Assembly: GCF_000194945.1 (NCBI RefSeq)
Contig: NZ_GL878507.1
Span: forward strand, 623,981 to 687,980
Reading direction: 5' to 3'
Length of the DNA: 64,000 bases
DNA from: Streptococcus sanguinis SK1 = NCTC 7863
GTDB taxonomy: Bacteria; Bacillota; Bacilli; Lactobacillales; Streptococcaceae
Both the position numbers and the translations under genes were made by a program. Under the pieces are notes generated by a model. That model saw only the letters and a list, made by a program, of their open reading frames with translations, did no database searches and was not told the origin of the DNA. Positions 1-8,593 of the stretch are shown here, one piece after another; the first letter of the stretch is position 1, and every line of letters starts with the position of its first letter.

Positions 1-1
1 G

Positions 2-301
2 CCGGTCATGATCACTGGTGCTTCTTATGGTACACTTGGCTCCTCTCGTGCCCAGTTGCAGCTCCGTCAAATTTTGAACGCTCCAGAAATCAAGGCAACT
101 GTTCTTCCAGATGAGTTCTTGCTTTCACATTCTCTTCAAGCCTTTGACCAAAGCGGAGACTTGGTAGATCTTGATGTTGTCAAAAAATTGGATGCCATCT
201 TCGATGACTTCCGTATCTTTGTCAAAATCACTGAAAAATTGCGCAACGCTCAAGAATTGCTTCGCAAAGATGCTGAAGAATTTAACTGGGAAAAATTGTA
301 A
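2..301 (+). CDS. NAD(P)H-dependent FMN reductase family protein (5' end outside window)
   Basis: This is the C-terminal part of a flavodoxin-fold NADPH-dependent FMN reductase; the frame is already open at base 2, so the start lies upstream of the window. The visible segment begins with PVMITGASYG and SSRAQ, which align with PVMIVGASYY and TSRAQ in the next gene, so the two are tandem paralogues. Family members reduce FMN or act as azo/quinone reductases with a bound flavin. The stop is 17 bp before the next start and an AGGAG-like site lies between, so the two genes are probably co-transcribed. The substrate cannot be told from this fragment. Confidence 0.85.
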   Translation, partial: PVMITGASYGTLGSSRAQLQLRQILNAPEIKATVLPDEFLLSHSLQAFDQSGDLVDLDVVKKLDAIFDDFRIFVKITEKLRNAQELLRKDAEEFNWEKL

Positions 302-318
302 GATAGGAGACCGAAAGA

Positions 319-1569
319 ATGAAATTTGTTGGAATTGTAGGATCAAACTACGAACAATCGTATAACCGAAAATTATTGGAATTCATCCGCCGTCAGTTCA
401 AAATTAAATTTGAATTGGAAGTCTTAAAAATCGATGAAGTCCCAATGTTTAACCAGGATGAAAAATGGGATGAAAGCTTCCAATTGCGTTATTTGTATAA
501 CAAAATTACACGTGCAGACGGTGTCATTATCGCAACCCCTGAGCACAATCATACTATCAGTGCTCCTTTGAAGAGTGTCTTGGAATGGCTCTCTTTCGAG
601 GTTCATCCTTTCGAAAACAAGCCTGTCATGATTGTTGGTGCATCATACTACAACCAAGGAACATCTCGCGCTCAAGTTCACCTGCGTAAAATCCTAGACG
701 CACCTGGTGTCAATGCTTACACTCTTCCAGGCAATGAGTTCTTGCTGGGCAAAGCCAAGGAAGCTTTTGACAATGATGGTAATATCACCAACGAAGGAAC
801 TGTGAATTTCCTTGAAACATGCTTAGATAACTTTATCAAATATGTAGAGGTCGTTTCAAAATTGAAAAAACCAAAACCAATTGAACCTGAAGACTTAGAC
901 TGCGGAAAACCAATCGCTACGACAATTACAGAAGTTGATCCAGATGATCCAGAATGGGTGGAAAAAGTCGCTGAAATCACTGGGGCTGTTTCTGGTGACA
1001 CTTATGTCAAACTTGACCATGGTATCTTGACCGTTAACCAGATTGATATGTTCTTGAAAGCTATGCCATTTGAATTGACATACGCTGACGATAACAACCA
1101 ATTCCTTTACTACAACAACGCCCACCAAGATCCAGATACTATGTTTGCTAAACGTGTGCCACCTCAATCAGGTAGCCGCATGTCAACCGTTCATGGTTCT
1201 CTTCCACCAGCTCGGATGAAAAATGTAGAGTGGGTTATCGGAACACTTCGCAACGGAAACCAAGAATACGTACGTACAATCGTCCCAGGTTCACCTGCAG
1301 GCGTTATCAATACCCACAACTACCAAGCTATGTACTATCCTGACGGATCATACGCAGGTATCAATGAAATCGTCTTTAATTTCCAACCATGGCTCGACTG
1401 GTACTTAAAAGAAACTGGTCAACGTTTGGTTGGAGGCAGCGGACCATTTGCTCCTGCCGGAGGTCATGGAGACGCAGACGCTACTTCTGGTGCTTCTGAT
1501 GCTGGAGGTGATGGCGATGGAGGTCACGGAGGCGGAGGAGCCGATGCGACATCAGGTGCTAGCGCTTAA
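319..1569 (+). CDS. FMN reductase fused to a PAS-like domain with a Gly/Asp/His-rich tail
   Basis: The protein has 416 residues. Residues 1 to about 185 form a flavodoxin-like NADPH-dependent FMN reductase (start MKFVGIVGSN; the PEHNHTISAPLK loop is typical of the family). Residues about 205-370 look like a PAS-type sensory domain of the kind found at the C-terminus of DUF438/hemerythrin-associated proteins (ELTYADDNNQFLYYN early, VFNFQPWL late). The last ~45 residues are low complexity, with two similar blocks built on GGHGDADATSGAS and GGGGADATSGAS; the His and Asp could bind metal. A flavin reductase joined to a PAS domain suggests redox or ligand control of the enzyme, but that is inference. 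It is followed directly by a terminator. Confidence 0.8.
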   Translation: MKFVGIVGSNYEQSYNRKLLEFIRRQFKIKFELEVLKIDEVPMFNQDEKWDESFQLRYLYNKITRADGVIIATPEHNHTISAPLKSVLEWLSFEVHPFENKPVMIVGASYYNQGTSRAQVHLRKILDAPGVNAYTLPGNEFLLGKAKEAFDNDGNITNEGTVNFLETCLDNFIKYVEVVSKLKKPKPIEPEDLDCGKPIATTITEVDPDDPEWVEKVAEITGAVSGDTYVKLDHGILTVNQIDMFLKAMPFELTYADDNNQFLYYNNAHQDPDTMFAKRVPPQSGSRMSTVHGSLPPARMKNVEWVIGTLRNGNQEYVRTIVPGSPAGVINTHNYQAMYYPDGSYAGINEIVFNFQPWLDWYLKETGQRLVGGSGPFAPAGGHGDADATSGASDAGGDGDGGHGGGGADATSGASA

Positions 1570-1583
1570 TTACCTTACAAACT

Positions 1584-1616
1584 AAAAAAGAATGGATGAT
1601 AAGTCCATTCTTTTTT
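1584..1616. terminator. Bidirectional rho-independent terminator
   Basis: A perfect stem pairs AGAATGGA with TCCATTCT around a 7-base loop, flanked by A6 and T6. It can serve the FMN reductase gene on the plus strand and the thioredoxin lipoprotein gene that converges from the minus strand. Confidence 0.9.
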
Positions 1617-1619
1617 GCT

Positions 1620-2195
1620 TTATTTCATTTCTTTGAAAGCTGCTTCTGCATCAACATTACTGATAGCCCCAAACTGGATTTTCCCGATGTTCCCTTGACT
1701 GTCAATGAGGATTTCAGTTGGGATACTGCGGATCTGATAGGCTTGGAAAATTTCTCCTGAAGTATCAAATAGAACTGGTACATCCTTATAACCTTGTTCT
1801 TGATACCATTTCGGGAATTCCTCGGCAGATTTCTCTCCTTGGAGACCTGGTGCTACAACTGTCAAGATTTCGAAATCACGGTCCGTTTTACCAGCTAATT
1901 CGACCAATTCTGGCATACTCTTCTTACAAGGTCCACACCAAGAAGCCCAGAATTTTAGATAAACCTTCTTGCCTTTATAGTCAGAAAGCTTGACTGTTTT
2001 TCCATCCATAGATTGCAGAGTAAAGTCAGGCGCCTCTTGACCGACAGCTGCTTGGGTGACAGTACTTGTCTGAGCAGCCTCACTAGATGAGCTGCTGGTT
2101 GTGGGCATAGTCATAGGCTTCTCTTCCTGTTCCGAGCAGGCTGCCAAAAAGGCTACAGCTGACACAGTTGCTAATAACGTAACGAATTTTTTCAT
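1620..2195 (-). CDS. TlpA/thioredoxin-like extracytoplasmic lipoprotein (Etrx-type)
   Basis: This is a surface thiol-disulfide reductase of the AhpC/TSA-TlpA group, 191 residues long. The signal peptide ends in the lipobox LAAC with lipidated Cys20. A Ser/Thr-rich linker (about 25-50) follows, then a thioredoxin fold with the active site WCGPC (Cys87 and Cys90) and the cis-Pro segment SIPTEI. The family receives electrons from CcdA and reduces surface methionine sulfoxide reductase or other proteins. The ccdA-like gene lies 14 bp upstream in the same operon. It is a paralogue of the lipoprotein at 6759-7322. The start is set by AAGGAG 8 bp upstream. Confidence 0.9.
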   Translation of the reverse strand: MKKFVTLLATVSAVAFLAACSEQEEKPMTMPTTSSSSSEAAQTSTVTQAAVGQEAPDFTLQSMDGKTVKLSDYKGKKVYLKFWASWCGPCKKSMPELVELAGKTDRDFEILTVVAPGLQGEKSAEEFPKWYQEQGYKDVPVLFDTSGEIFQAYQIRSIPTEILIDSQGNIGKIQFGAISNVDAEAAFKEMK

Positions 2196-2209
2196 ATTTA
2201 TTTCTCCTT

Positions 2210-2917
2210 TTATCCAAAAAGTCCCGACAGGGCGTTGAGCTGTCCTAGCATCAGCAGAATTCCCATCAGAATAATCAGGGCTCCGCCAATTTTCTTCATC
2301 AGACCCATATAAGGCTTGATTTTATTAAAATACTGCATAACAAAGCTAGAAGCCAAAGCTAAGATTAGGAAAGGCAGGGCCATTCCCAAAGTGTAAATCA
2401 AGGTCAAAATTGCTCCCTGAAATGCACCATTCCCACCCGAAGCCGCTAAGGCTAAGACTGAGCTGAGAATCGGACCAATGCAAGGAGTCCAGCCAAAGCT
2501 AAAGGTAATACCTAATAAGAATGCAGACCAAAAATGATGTTTCTGACCGTTCTTTTTGAAAGTCAAGCTCTTTTGAATCTGTAACTGGCGAATATTAATA
2601 AGCTCCATCTGGTGCAGACCTAGCAGAATGATGAGGCCGCCCATCACATAACGAAAGGTCGAACTGTAAATAATAGTTCCTAGAAAACCTGCTCCAAAGC
2701 CTAGCAAAAAGAAGACTGTCGAGATACCCGCAATGAAAAAGAGCGTTCTAACCATGCCCTGCCAAGCAAGCTCCCGGCCAAATACTTTCAGGGTCTTGAC
2801 CTCCTTGTCATCCAACAAAATGCCAATATAAACCGGCAATAAGGGAAAAATACAAGGGGAAAAGAAGGACAAAATACCCGCTAAAAAAACTGAAACAAAA
2901 AATAAAGGTGACTCCAT
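2210..2917 (-). CDS. ccdA: CcdA-type cytochrome c biogenesis/thiol transport membrane protein
   Basis: This is a 235-residue polytopic membrane protein of the CcdA/DsbD-beta family, which moves reducing equivalents from cytoplasmic thioredoxin to extracytoplasmic thioredoxin-like proteins. About six hydrophobic segments are visible, and the two redox cysteines sit in the conserved motifs FSPCIFPLLP (Cys22) and GWTPCIGP (Cys146). It is the first gene of a two-gene operon with the Etrx-type lipoprotein. A close paralogue is at 7741-8451. GAGGAG lies just before the ATG. Confidence 0.92.
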   Translation of the reverse strand: MESPLFFVSVFLAGILSFFSPCIFPLLPVYIGILLDDKEVKTLKVFGRELAWQGMVRTLFFIAGISTVFFLLGFGAGFLGTIIYSSTFRYVMGGLIILLGLHQMELINIRQLQIQKSLTFKKNGQKHHFWSAFLLGITFSFGWTPCIGPILSSVLALAASGGNGAFQGAILTLIYTLGMALPFLILALASSFVMQYFNKIKPYMGLMKKIGGALIILMGILLMLGQLNALSGLFG

Positions 2918-2951
2918 TTACTCTCCTCTAACTACTTACGTAGAATATACA

Positions 2952-2973
2952 TTCACTTATCATTATAAATGAA
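2952..2973. promoter_or_regulatory. Imperfect palindrome upstream of the ccdA-etrx operon
   Basis: On the minus strand the element reads TTCATTTATAATGATAAGTG followed by AA, a near-symmetrical 22-bp sequence about 35 bp before the ccdA start. It contains TTATAAT, one half of the PerR box TTATAATnATTATAA, but the other half matches poorly. It could be an operator or simply a -10 region. Confidence 0.3.
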
Positions 2974-3087
2974 TCTTGTGGATTTTTCACAAATCCGCTA
3001 CGGTAATTTTCTTGCAAACATTATGTGACTCGGAAAAGAGAAAATTTTGCTTGATGAACAGCAATAATAGTGCATTTTTTCAAACAG

Positions 3088-3117
3088 TAAAAAGCCGGAG
3101 AAAATCCTACCGGCTTG
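3088..3117 (-). terminator. Rho-independent terminator after the histidine kinase gene
   Basis: AAGCCGG pairs with CCGGCTT around an 11-base loop and is followed on the minus strand by a T run. It lies about 25 bp after the kinase stop codon. Confidence 0.9.
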
Positions 3118-3139
3118 AATATTTTAAAACTTAATAGAC

Positions 3140-4843
3140 CTAATCATCTGTAACTAGCGGCAAATAAAGACTAATCTGGGTAAATTTATCCGGTTCGGAC
3201 TGGATTTCCATATGGTAGTCGTCTCCGAACTGCAATCTTAAGCGTTGATCAACATTTTTCAGACCGACACCACCTAAGCGAAGGAGAGTCGCATCCATAG
3301 AGGCGTTGACATCAAAGCCACGGCCGTTGTCATAGATAGATAATATCAGCTGCCCCTCTTCTGCTGCTGATGTCACCCGAATCACGCCTTGTCGGTCAAT
3401 TTCCTTGATACCATGGTAGATGGCATTTTCAACCAAGGGCTGTAGTACCAGCTTGGGCAGTTTATAATCAGCTAGAGATTCATCCTCTTCAATCTCATAC
3501 TGGAGCTTGTCACCATAGCGCTGCTTCTGGATAAAGAGATACTGACGAACGTGATCAATCTCATCTTTAAGAGCAATCTGTTCGTGTCCCTGATTGAGTG
3601 CCAAGCGGAAATATTGAGCGAGTGATTTTGTTACCTCAACAACACGCTTGCTGTCGTTAAATTCAGCCATCCAGACAATCGTATCCAAGGTATTATAAAG
3701 GAAATGAGGGTTGATTTGAGCTGAGAGAGCTCGGAGCTCATAGCGGCGGACATTTTGTTCTTCAGTCTTGACCGCTTCCATCAGCTGTTCAATTTGGTCC
3801 AGCATTTTATTGAACTGCTGAGCCAAGTCAACCAACTCTGGAGACCCCTTAGCTTCCGCTCGCAAATTTGAGTCACCTGCTCCAATCTTCAGAATGACAG
3901 TCTGCAGATTCTGCAGAGGCTTAATCCACAAACGCAGGACAAACCAAATACCAGTCAAGCACATCAGGAGTGCTAAAATTCCCATTCCCACAAAAGAATA
4001 AAGCATCTGTGACTGAAGCATCTGCAATTGCTCTAATGAGGTAACGCCAATTAGAGTCCAGTCGCTGTCCGCAATATCAATCTGGTAGACAAAAGCCTGT
4101 TTCTGGTCTGCATAACCGTCCTTGACCGAGATATAGGGCTGCATAGCTTTCATTTCCTGACTAGAGGAATAAACACTTTTCTTGGGATGATAGACAAATT
4201 CATGCTGGCTATTGACAATAAAACTAAAGCCTTTCTTCCCTAGCTGAAGCTGATCCAGATAGGCTTTGAGACTGTTATAGCCGATATCCAGACGCAAAAC
4301 ACCGAGATTCTGCCCTGCTTCATCCACCACTTCCTGAGTGACAGAAACAACCCACTTCTCCTTCTCAGATGACAGAGACTCTTTGCGAGCAGGGGTCAAG
4401 ATAGGCATGGCTCTGGTATGGACAGCTTCCTGATACCATTTTTCATTCATCATATCAGAGGAAGTCTGCATACTGATTTGAGAATCTGTCGAGACCACGC
4501 GCCCGTCCTTGGTAACCAATACTGCCGACACCAAATCCGGATCTGTCTCAATGATGGTTTTCATCAAAGACTGAACTGCCGTTTCGCTGCTTTCTTGATT
4601 CTGAGCAAATTTACGAATCGTTTCTTCCTTGCTTAGTGTAGAGGTGGTTTGCTTTAATTTCTGCAAATAGGAAGCAATGAACTGCCCACTTTGCTCCATG
4701 CTATTACGCGTCGTCCGCTCTGTCAGCTGTCGAATAGTCCCCGAGCTAGTTTGATAGTAAAGACTCCCAACAACCCCCAAGAGTAAAAGAACCAGCAGAA
4801 AAATATAGACAATCAACTGGATAAGAAGCGGATATCGTTTCAT
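3140..4843 (-). CDS. YesM-type sensor histidine kinase (TCS09/ZmpS-like)
   Basis: This is a 567-residue membrane kinase. One TM segment is at about 8-30, followed by an extracytoplasmic Cache-like sensor to about 275, a second TM at about 280-303, a HAMP domain, and a His_kinase (PF06580) domain with phospho-acceptor His380 in the QINPHFLYN motif. The HATPase domain follows with NAIYHG (N box), DNGRG and GGVGL. It overlaps its response regulator by 4 bp (ATGA), so the pair is translationally coupled. In S. pneumoniae the order ccdA-etrx-msrAB-regulator-kinase is the same next to TCS09. The ligand is unknown. Confidence 0.9.
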   Translation of the reverse strand: MKRYPLLIQLIVYIFLLVLLLLGVVGSLYYQTSSGTIRQLTERTTRNSMEQSGQFIASYLQKLKQTTSTLSKEETIRKFAQNQESSETAVQSLMKTIIETDPDLVSAVLVTKDGRVVSTDSQISMQTSSDMMNEKWYQEAVHTRAMPILTPARKESLSSEKEKWVVSVTQEVVDEAGQNLGVLRLDIGYNSLKAYLDQLQLGKKGFSFIVNSQHEFVYHPKKSVYSSSQEMKAMQPYISVKDGYADQKQAFVYQIDIADSDWTLIGVTSLEQLQMLQSQMLYSFVGMGILALLMCLTGIWFVLRLWIKPLQNLQTVILKIGAGDSNLRAEAKGSPELVDLAQQFNKMLDQIEQLMEAVKTEEQNVRRYELRALSAQINPHFLYNTLDTIVWMAEFNDSKRVVEVTKSLAQYFRLALNQGHEQIALKDEIDHVRQYLFIQKQRYGDKLQYEIEEDESLADYKLPKLVLQPLVENAIYHGIKEIDRQGVIRVTSAAEEGQLILSIYDNGRGFDVNASMDATLLRLGGVGLKNVDQRLRLQFGDDYHMEIQSEPDKFTQISLYLPLVTDD

Positions 4844-5574
4844 TTCTCCTCTCCTTTTTTAAACTGCCGAGGTGTCAGCCCGACCACCTGCTTGAAGCGC
4901 TGAGAAAAATAGTTCATATCTTCAAAACCTACCTGCTCTGCTATTTCATAAATCTTCAAATCTGTAGTCAGGAGTAAGAGTTTTGCTTTTTTCATCCGCT
5001 CTTGAATCAGATAATCTTGAAAGGGCAAGCCTAGTTCTTTTTTGATAAGAACGCTAAGATAGGACGGACTAAAACCCAATTGGAAAGCTAAACTTTTCAG
5101 ACTTAACTCTGAATCAGCTAGACGCGCGTGAATAGCCTCTTCCAACTCAGAGTGCTGCCCCTGATCGACCAAGTTTTGAATCTGGGCTTTTTTACGTTCT
5201 TTATCAAGCTTGGTCTGCACCTTGGCCAACATTTCCTCAACATCATCCTTGGAAAAAGGCTTTAGCAGATAGTCATCTGCACCTAGCTTAATAGCCGTCC
5301 GAGCATAGTCAAAATCATCATAGCCCGTCAGAAAAACGATATGGCAAGTAGGAACCTGATCTCTGACTAGCTTGGCCAGTTCGAGGCCGTTCATCTGTGG
5401 CATATTGATATCGGTTAGCAGGATGTCAGCAGGATTTTCCTGAAATTTCTGCCAAGCTTCTCTTCCATTTTCAGCCTGGGCAATAACTTGCATACCAAAC
5501 TGTTCATAGTCTACCAAGGACGCAATTCCCTGTCTTACCAGATACTCATCCTCTACAATCATAATTGAATACAC
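4840..5574 (-). CDS. AraC-type response regulator (YesN/TCS09-like)
   Basis: This is the cytoplasmic partner of the kinase. The receiver domain covers about 1-120, with acidic residues in IVEDE, phospho-acceptor Asp55 in LLTDINMP, and Lys in LLKPFS. An AraC-family double helix-turn-helix occupies about 145-244, ending in GFEDMNYFSQRFKQ and GLTPRQFK. I chose the GTG start at 5574 because AAGGAG lies 9 bp upstream and the protein then begins at the usual place before the receiver; a longer reading from 5622 would add 16 atypical residues. It lies 59 bp downstream of msrAB and may be read with that operon as well as from its own promoter. Confidence 0.88.
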   Translation of the reverse strand: MYSIMIVEDEYLVRQGIASLVDYEQFGMQVIAQAENGREAWQKFQENPADILLTDINMPQMNGLELAKLVRDQVPTCHIVFLTGYDDFDYARTAIKLGADDYLLKPFSKDDVEEMLAKVQTKLDKERKKAQIQNLVDQGQHSELEEAIHARLADSELSLKSLAFQLGFSPSYLSVLIKKELGLPFQDYLIQERMKKAKLLLLTTDLKIYEIAEQVGFEDMNYFSQRFKQVVGLTPRQFKKGEEK

Positions 5575-5633
5575 AAGATTCAACTCCTTATTTATACTGG
5601 ATTTATTATAGCAAATTTTCAATCAAAATGCTC

Positions 5634-6743
5634 TTAAACATAATCCAAAAGATAACCGTAGCCTTTCTCCTCCATCTCAGCTTTTGGAATGAACTTAATG
5701 GACAGACTATTGATGCAATAGCGCAAGCCGCCCTTGTCCTTAGGTCCGTCTGTGAAAACATGGCCCAGATGGGAATTTCCAACCCGACTGCGAACTTCCG
5801 TCCGTGTCATGTTGAAACTCTTGTCTTCTTTGTAAGTCGTTACATCTGGACTGATAGGACGGGTGAAACTTGGCCAACCGCAGCCAGAGTCAAACTTATC
5901 CTTTGATGAAAAGAGAGGCTCTCCCGTCACCACATCAACGTAGATACCAGCATCGAACTTATCCCAATAGCGATTAGAAAAAGCTCGCTCTGTGTCATTC
6001 TTTTGTGTGACAGCATATTCTTCTGGCGAGAGCTTGGACTTAATCTCTTCATCGCTAGGCTTTGGATAGCGACTAGCTTCGATAACAGGGTAAGCAGCTT
6101 GATTGACATCGATATGGCAATATCCATTAGGATTCTTTTTTAGGTAATCCTGATGATAATCTTCTGCTTTGATAAAGTTTTTCAGAGGTTCTTTTTCGAC
6201 GGCCAAAGGCTTATCATATTTCTTAGCAACCTCATCAAAGACCTGGTTAATCGTATCTAGATCAGCTTCATCCTTATAATAAACACCTGTCCGGTACTGA
6301 GTACCCTGATCATTTCCCTGCTTGTTTTTAGAAGTTGGATCAATGATGCGGAAATAATGCAGCAGAATTTCTTTGAGAGAGATTTTTTTGGCGTTGTAAG
6401 TGATGTGAACAGTCTCAGCGTGACCAGTTTGAGAGACTAATTCATACTTTGTCGTGTCTCCCTTACCGTTGGCATAGCCAGACTCAGCATCAATGACACC
6501 TGGTACTCTAGAGAAATACTCTTCTACACCCCAGAAACAGCCACCAGCCAGATAAATCTCCCTTTTGTCCTCTTCCTTGACATCTTCTGTCTTTTGTTTG
6601 GCTACCGCTTCTGTCTTGCTCATTGAAGCTTTCTTAATCTGTTCAGGTGACGATTGCTTACCATTCCCTGCAATCACATAGACCAGTCCAAAGCAGACAA
6701 GCAAGCCAAGAAGAACCAGAAGAATTTTCCATTTTCCTTCCAT
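5634..6743 (-). CDS. msrAB: Membrane-anchored peptide methionine sulfoxide reductase MsrA-MsrB fusion
   Basis: This 369-residue protein repairs oxidised methionine on surface proteins. An N-terminal signal anchor spans about 4-26. The MsrA domain (about 62-215) has catalytic Cys69 in GGCFWGVE and acts on S-sulfoxides. The MsrB domain (about 225-365) has SGCGWPSF and catalytic Cys343 in RYCINS and acts on R-sulfoxides. The thioredoxin-like lipoprotein gene 15 bp upstream and the nearby ccdA supply its reducing power, as known for the homologous pneumococcal system. The start follows AAGGAG at good spacing. Confidence 0.95.
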   Translation of the reverse strand: MEGKWKILLVLLGLLVCFGLVYVIAGNGKQSSPEQIKKASMSKTEAVAKQKTEDVKEEDKREIYLAGGCFWGVEEYFSRVPGVIDAESGYANGKGDTTKYELVSQTGHAETVHITYNAKKISLKEILLHYFRIIDPTSKNKQGNDQGTQYRTGVYYKDEADLDTINQVFDEVAKKYDKPLAVEKEPLKNFIKAEDYHQDYLKKNPNGYCHIDVNQAAYPVIEASRYPKPSDEEIKSKLSPEEYAVTQKNDTERAFSNRYWDKFDAGIYVDVVTGEPLFSSKDKFDSGCGWPSFTRPISPDVTTYKEDKSFNMTRTEVRSRVGNSHLGHVFTDGPKDKGGLRYCINSLSIKFIPKAEMEEKGYGYLLDYV

Positions 6744-6758
6744 GTTTATTGCTCCTTT

Positions 6759-7322
6759 TTACTTGATTTCTTTCAATGTTTTCTCAATATCTTCCTTGCT
6801 CATGTAGCCAATATGCGTCTTGGCAAGAGAACCGTCGCTGCCTACGAAAAGTGCAGATGGATAAGAGCGAATCCCGTATTCTTTCAGCAATTCTCCCTTA
6901 GTATCCATGAGAACTGGGAAGTCTTTGTAATCCAAAGACTTGTACCATTCCTTGAAATCATCGGCAGACTTTTCTCCGTTAAAAGTCGGAGACACCACCG
7001 ACAGGACAACATAATCTTTTCCTGACTGCTCCTTAGCTAAATCATTAGTATCACCAAGTGTAGATAGGCAGATAGAGCACCAAGAAGCCCAAAACTTTAA
7101 ATATACTTTCTTGCCTTTAAAATCAGACAGTTTGTAGGTCTTGCCGTCCACTCCTTGCAGGCTAAAGTCTTTTGCCATCTTGGTCGATTGCCCAGAATCA
7201 GCTTTTGTTTGCATACTGCTTTTATCACTTTTAGAAATTTCCGAGTTCATCTTCTGATTTGAACAGGCTCCCAAAAAGCCGACACAAAGCAGACTGATAG
7301 TCAATATTGATAACTTCTTCAT
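6759..7322 (-). CDS. Thioredoxin-like lipoprotein (Etrx1-type) partner of MsrAB
   Basis: This is a 187-residue TlpA-family lipoprotein with lipobox LGAC (Cys20) and active site WCSIC (Cys82 and Cys85), unlike the WCGPC of its paralogue at 1620-2195. The motif SYPSAL carries the cis-proline. The usual role is to carry electrons from CcdA to the adjacent MsrAB. The ATG at 7322 is preferred over the TTG at 7340 because AAAGGAAAG precedes it and the signal peptide then starts MKKLSIL. It lies in an operon order ccdA, Met-rich lipoprotein, this gene, msrAB. Confidence 0.9.
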   Translation of the reverse strand: MKKLSILTISLLCVGFLGACSNQKMNSEISKSDKSSMQTKADSGQSTKMAKDFSLQGVDGKTYKLSDFKGKKVYLKFWASWCSICLSTLGDTNDLAKEQSGKDYVVLSVVSPTFNGEKSADDFKEWYKSLDYKDFPVLMDTKGELLKEYGIRSYPSALFVGSDGSLAKTHIGYMSKEDIEKTLKEIK

Positions 7323-7392
7323 CGTTTTCTTTCCTTTCAAAATAAGGAGAAAGCCGACAAAACTGACGACTTTCTTTCCTATGGTGGAATTC

Positions 7393-7713
7393 TTATTTGT
7401 CAGATGACATTTCGGATGAATCTTTCATGTCATCCTTCATGCTTGAATCACTTGATTTCATATCATCTTTCATATCAGACTTATCGTCTGACATCATAGA
7501 AGAATCCTTCATATCATCTTTTTTCATTTTATCATCAGACATGCTGGAGTCTTTCATATCCTCTTTCTTCATGTCGTCTTTTTTCATGTCATCTTTCTTC
7601 ATCATGCTGCTGTCATCCGTCTTCTTCATATTAGAATCTGATTTTTGATTAGAGCAGGCAGCTAGGACAAAGATACTAAGTGCAGCGATTGTAAGTGTAG
7701 TGATTTTTTTCAT
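7393..7713 (-). CDS. Methionine-rich MXKDX-repeat lipoprotein
   Basis: This is a 106-residue protein with a lipoprotein signal peptide ending LAAC (Cys20). The mature part of about 87 residues is almost only Met, Lys, Asp and Ser in degenerate five-residue units such as MKKDD, MKKED and MKDSS. I count 16 methionines after Cys20. It matches the description of pentapeptide MXKDX repeat proteins, which have no defined function. It lies inside the operon for methionine sulfoxide repair (ccdA before it, etrx and msrAB after it), so a role as an oxidant sink or MsrAB substrate at the membrane is a reasonable inference. Metal binding by Asp/Met is an alternative. Confidence 0.85.
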   Translation of the reverse strand: MKKITTLTIAALSIFVLAACSNQKSDSNMKKTDDSSMMKKDDMKKDDMKKEDMKDSSMSDDKMKKDDMKDSSMMSDDKSDMKDDMKSSDSSMKDDMKDSSEMSSDK

Positions 7714-7740
7714 GATGTGTCTCCTTTAATTATATAATTT

Positions 7741-8451
7741 TTATCCAAATAATGATGCTAAAACGTTTAGATTTCCAAGCATTAGCAAAATTCCCATGAG
7801 AATGATGAGTGCTCCGCCGATTTTCTTAAGCGTTCCCATATAAGGTTTGAGTTTTGCAAAGCGCTGTACTACCCAGCCGGAAGCTAAAGCCATTGCTAGA
7901 AATGGAAGCGCTAATCCAAGTGTATAAACCAACATAAGCAAGCCTCCCTGAAGAGCGCCGTTACCTCCAGAAGCTGCAATTGCTAAGACAGAGCTCAGAA
8001 CAGGTCCCACACAGGGCGTCCAACCAAAGCTAAAGGTGATACCCAAGAGAAAAGCGTTTAGAAAATCACTTCTTTTACTATTCTTTTTAAGTTGGATGCT
8101 CTTTTGCTTTTGCAGCTGCTGGATATTAATGATTCCCATCTGGTGAATTCCCAATAGAATGACAATACCACCCAGAACGTAGCGAAACCAAGGGGCATAG
8201 AGGACTTGCCCTAGAGCGCCAGCTCCGTAGCCTAAAACCAAAAATACAGTAGATAGGCCTGCTATAAAGCAGAGTGTTTTAGCTAGACCATACCAGGAAA
8301 TGTCTTTTCCCATAAACCGAACCGTTTTCGGCTGATCTGAATCCAGCAAAATCCCCACATAGACTGGCATAAGCGGTAAAATACAGGGCGAGAAAAAAGA
8401 TAGAATCCCCGCCAGAAAAACAGAAATAAAGAACAAAAAACTTGTTGCCAT
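7741..8451 (-). CDS. ccdA: CcdA-type thiol transport membrane protein (second copy)
   Basis: This 236-residue polytopic membrane protein is similar along its length to the one at 2210-2917. The redox cysteines lie in FSPCILPLMP (Cys23) and GWTPCVGP (about Cys147). It is the first gene of the operon ccdA, Met-rich lipoprotein, etrx, msrAB and should reduce the thioredoxin-like lipoprotein from the cytoplasmic side. A TATACT -10 element lies at 8482-8487. Confidence 0.92.
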   Translation of the reverse strand: MATSFLFFISVFLAGILSFFSPCILPLMPVYVGILLDSDQPKTVRFMGKDISWYGLAKTLCFIAGLSTVFLVLGYGAGALGQVLYAPWFRYVLGGIVILLGIHQMGIINIQQLQKQKSIQLKKNSKRSDFLNAFLLGITFSFGWTPCVGPVLSSVLAIAASGGNGALQGGLLMLVYTLGLALPFLAMALASGWVVQRFAKLKPYMGTLKKIGGALIILMGILLMLGNLNVLASLFG

Positions 8452-8493
8452 TTCAAAAACCTCTCTATCAATTTCTGACTCTAGTATAAAATA

Positions 8494-8517
8494 AAAATCC
8501 CCCTAAAAATAGGGAGA
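8494..8517 (-). terminator. Probable terminator downstream of the SaeRS-like kinase gene
   Basis: On the minus strand CTCCCTA pairs with TAGGGGG around a short T-rich loop, followed by ATTTTTATTTT. It separates the kinase gene from the promoter of the ccdA-msrAB operon. Confidence 0.65.
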
Positions 8518-8593
8518 TCGATTTGAAAAAACTTGAATTTGATGTTATCTTTGCTAAATCAGGCGTTAAAAATGTTTATCACTTATTGTGGAT

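Noticed and set aside
7397..7648. An 83-codon plus-strand frame rich in Ser and Phe
   Set aside because: It is the antisense of the Met/Lys/Asp-rich repeat lipoprotein.
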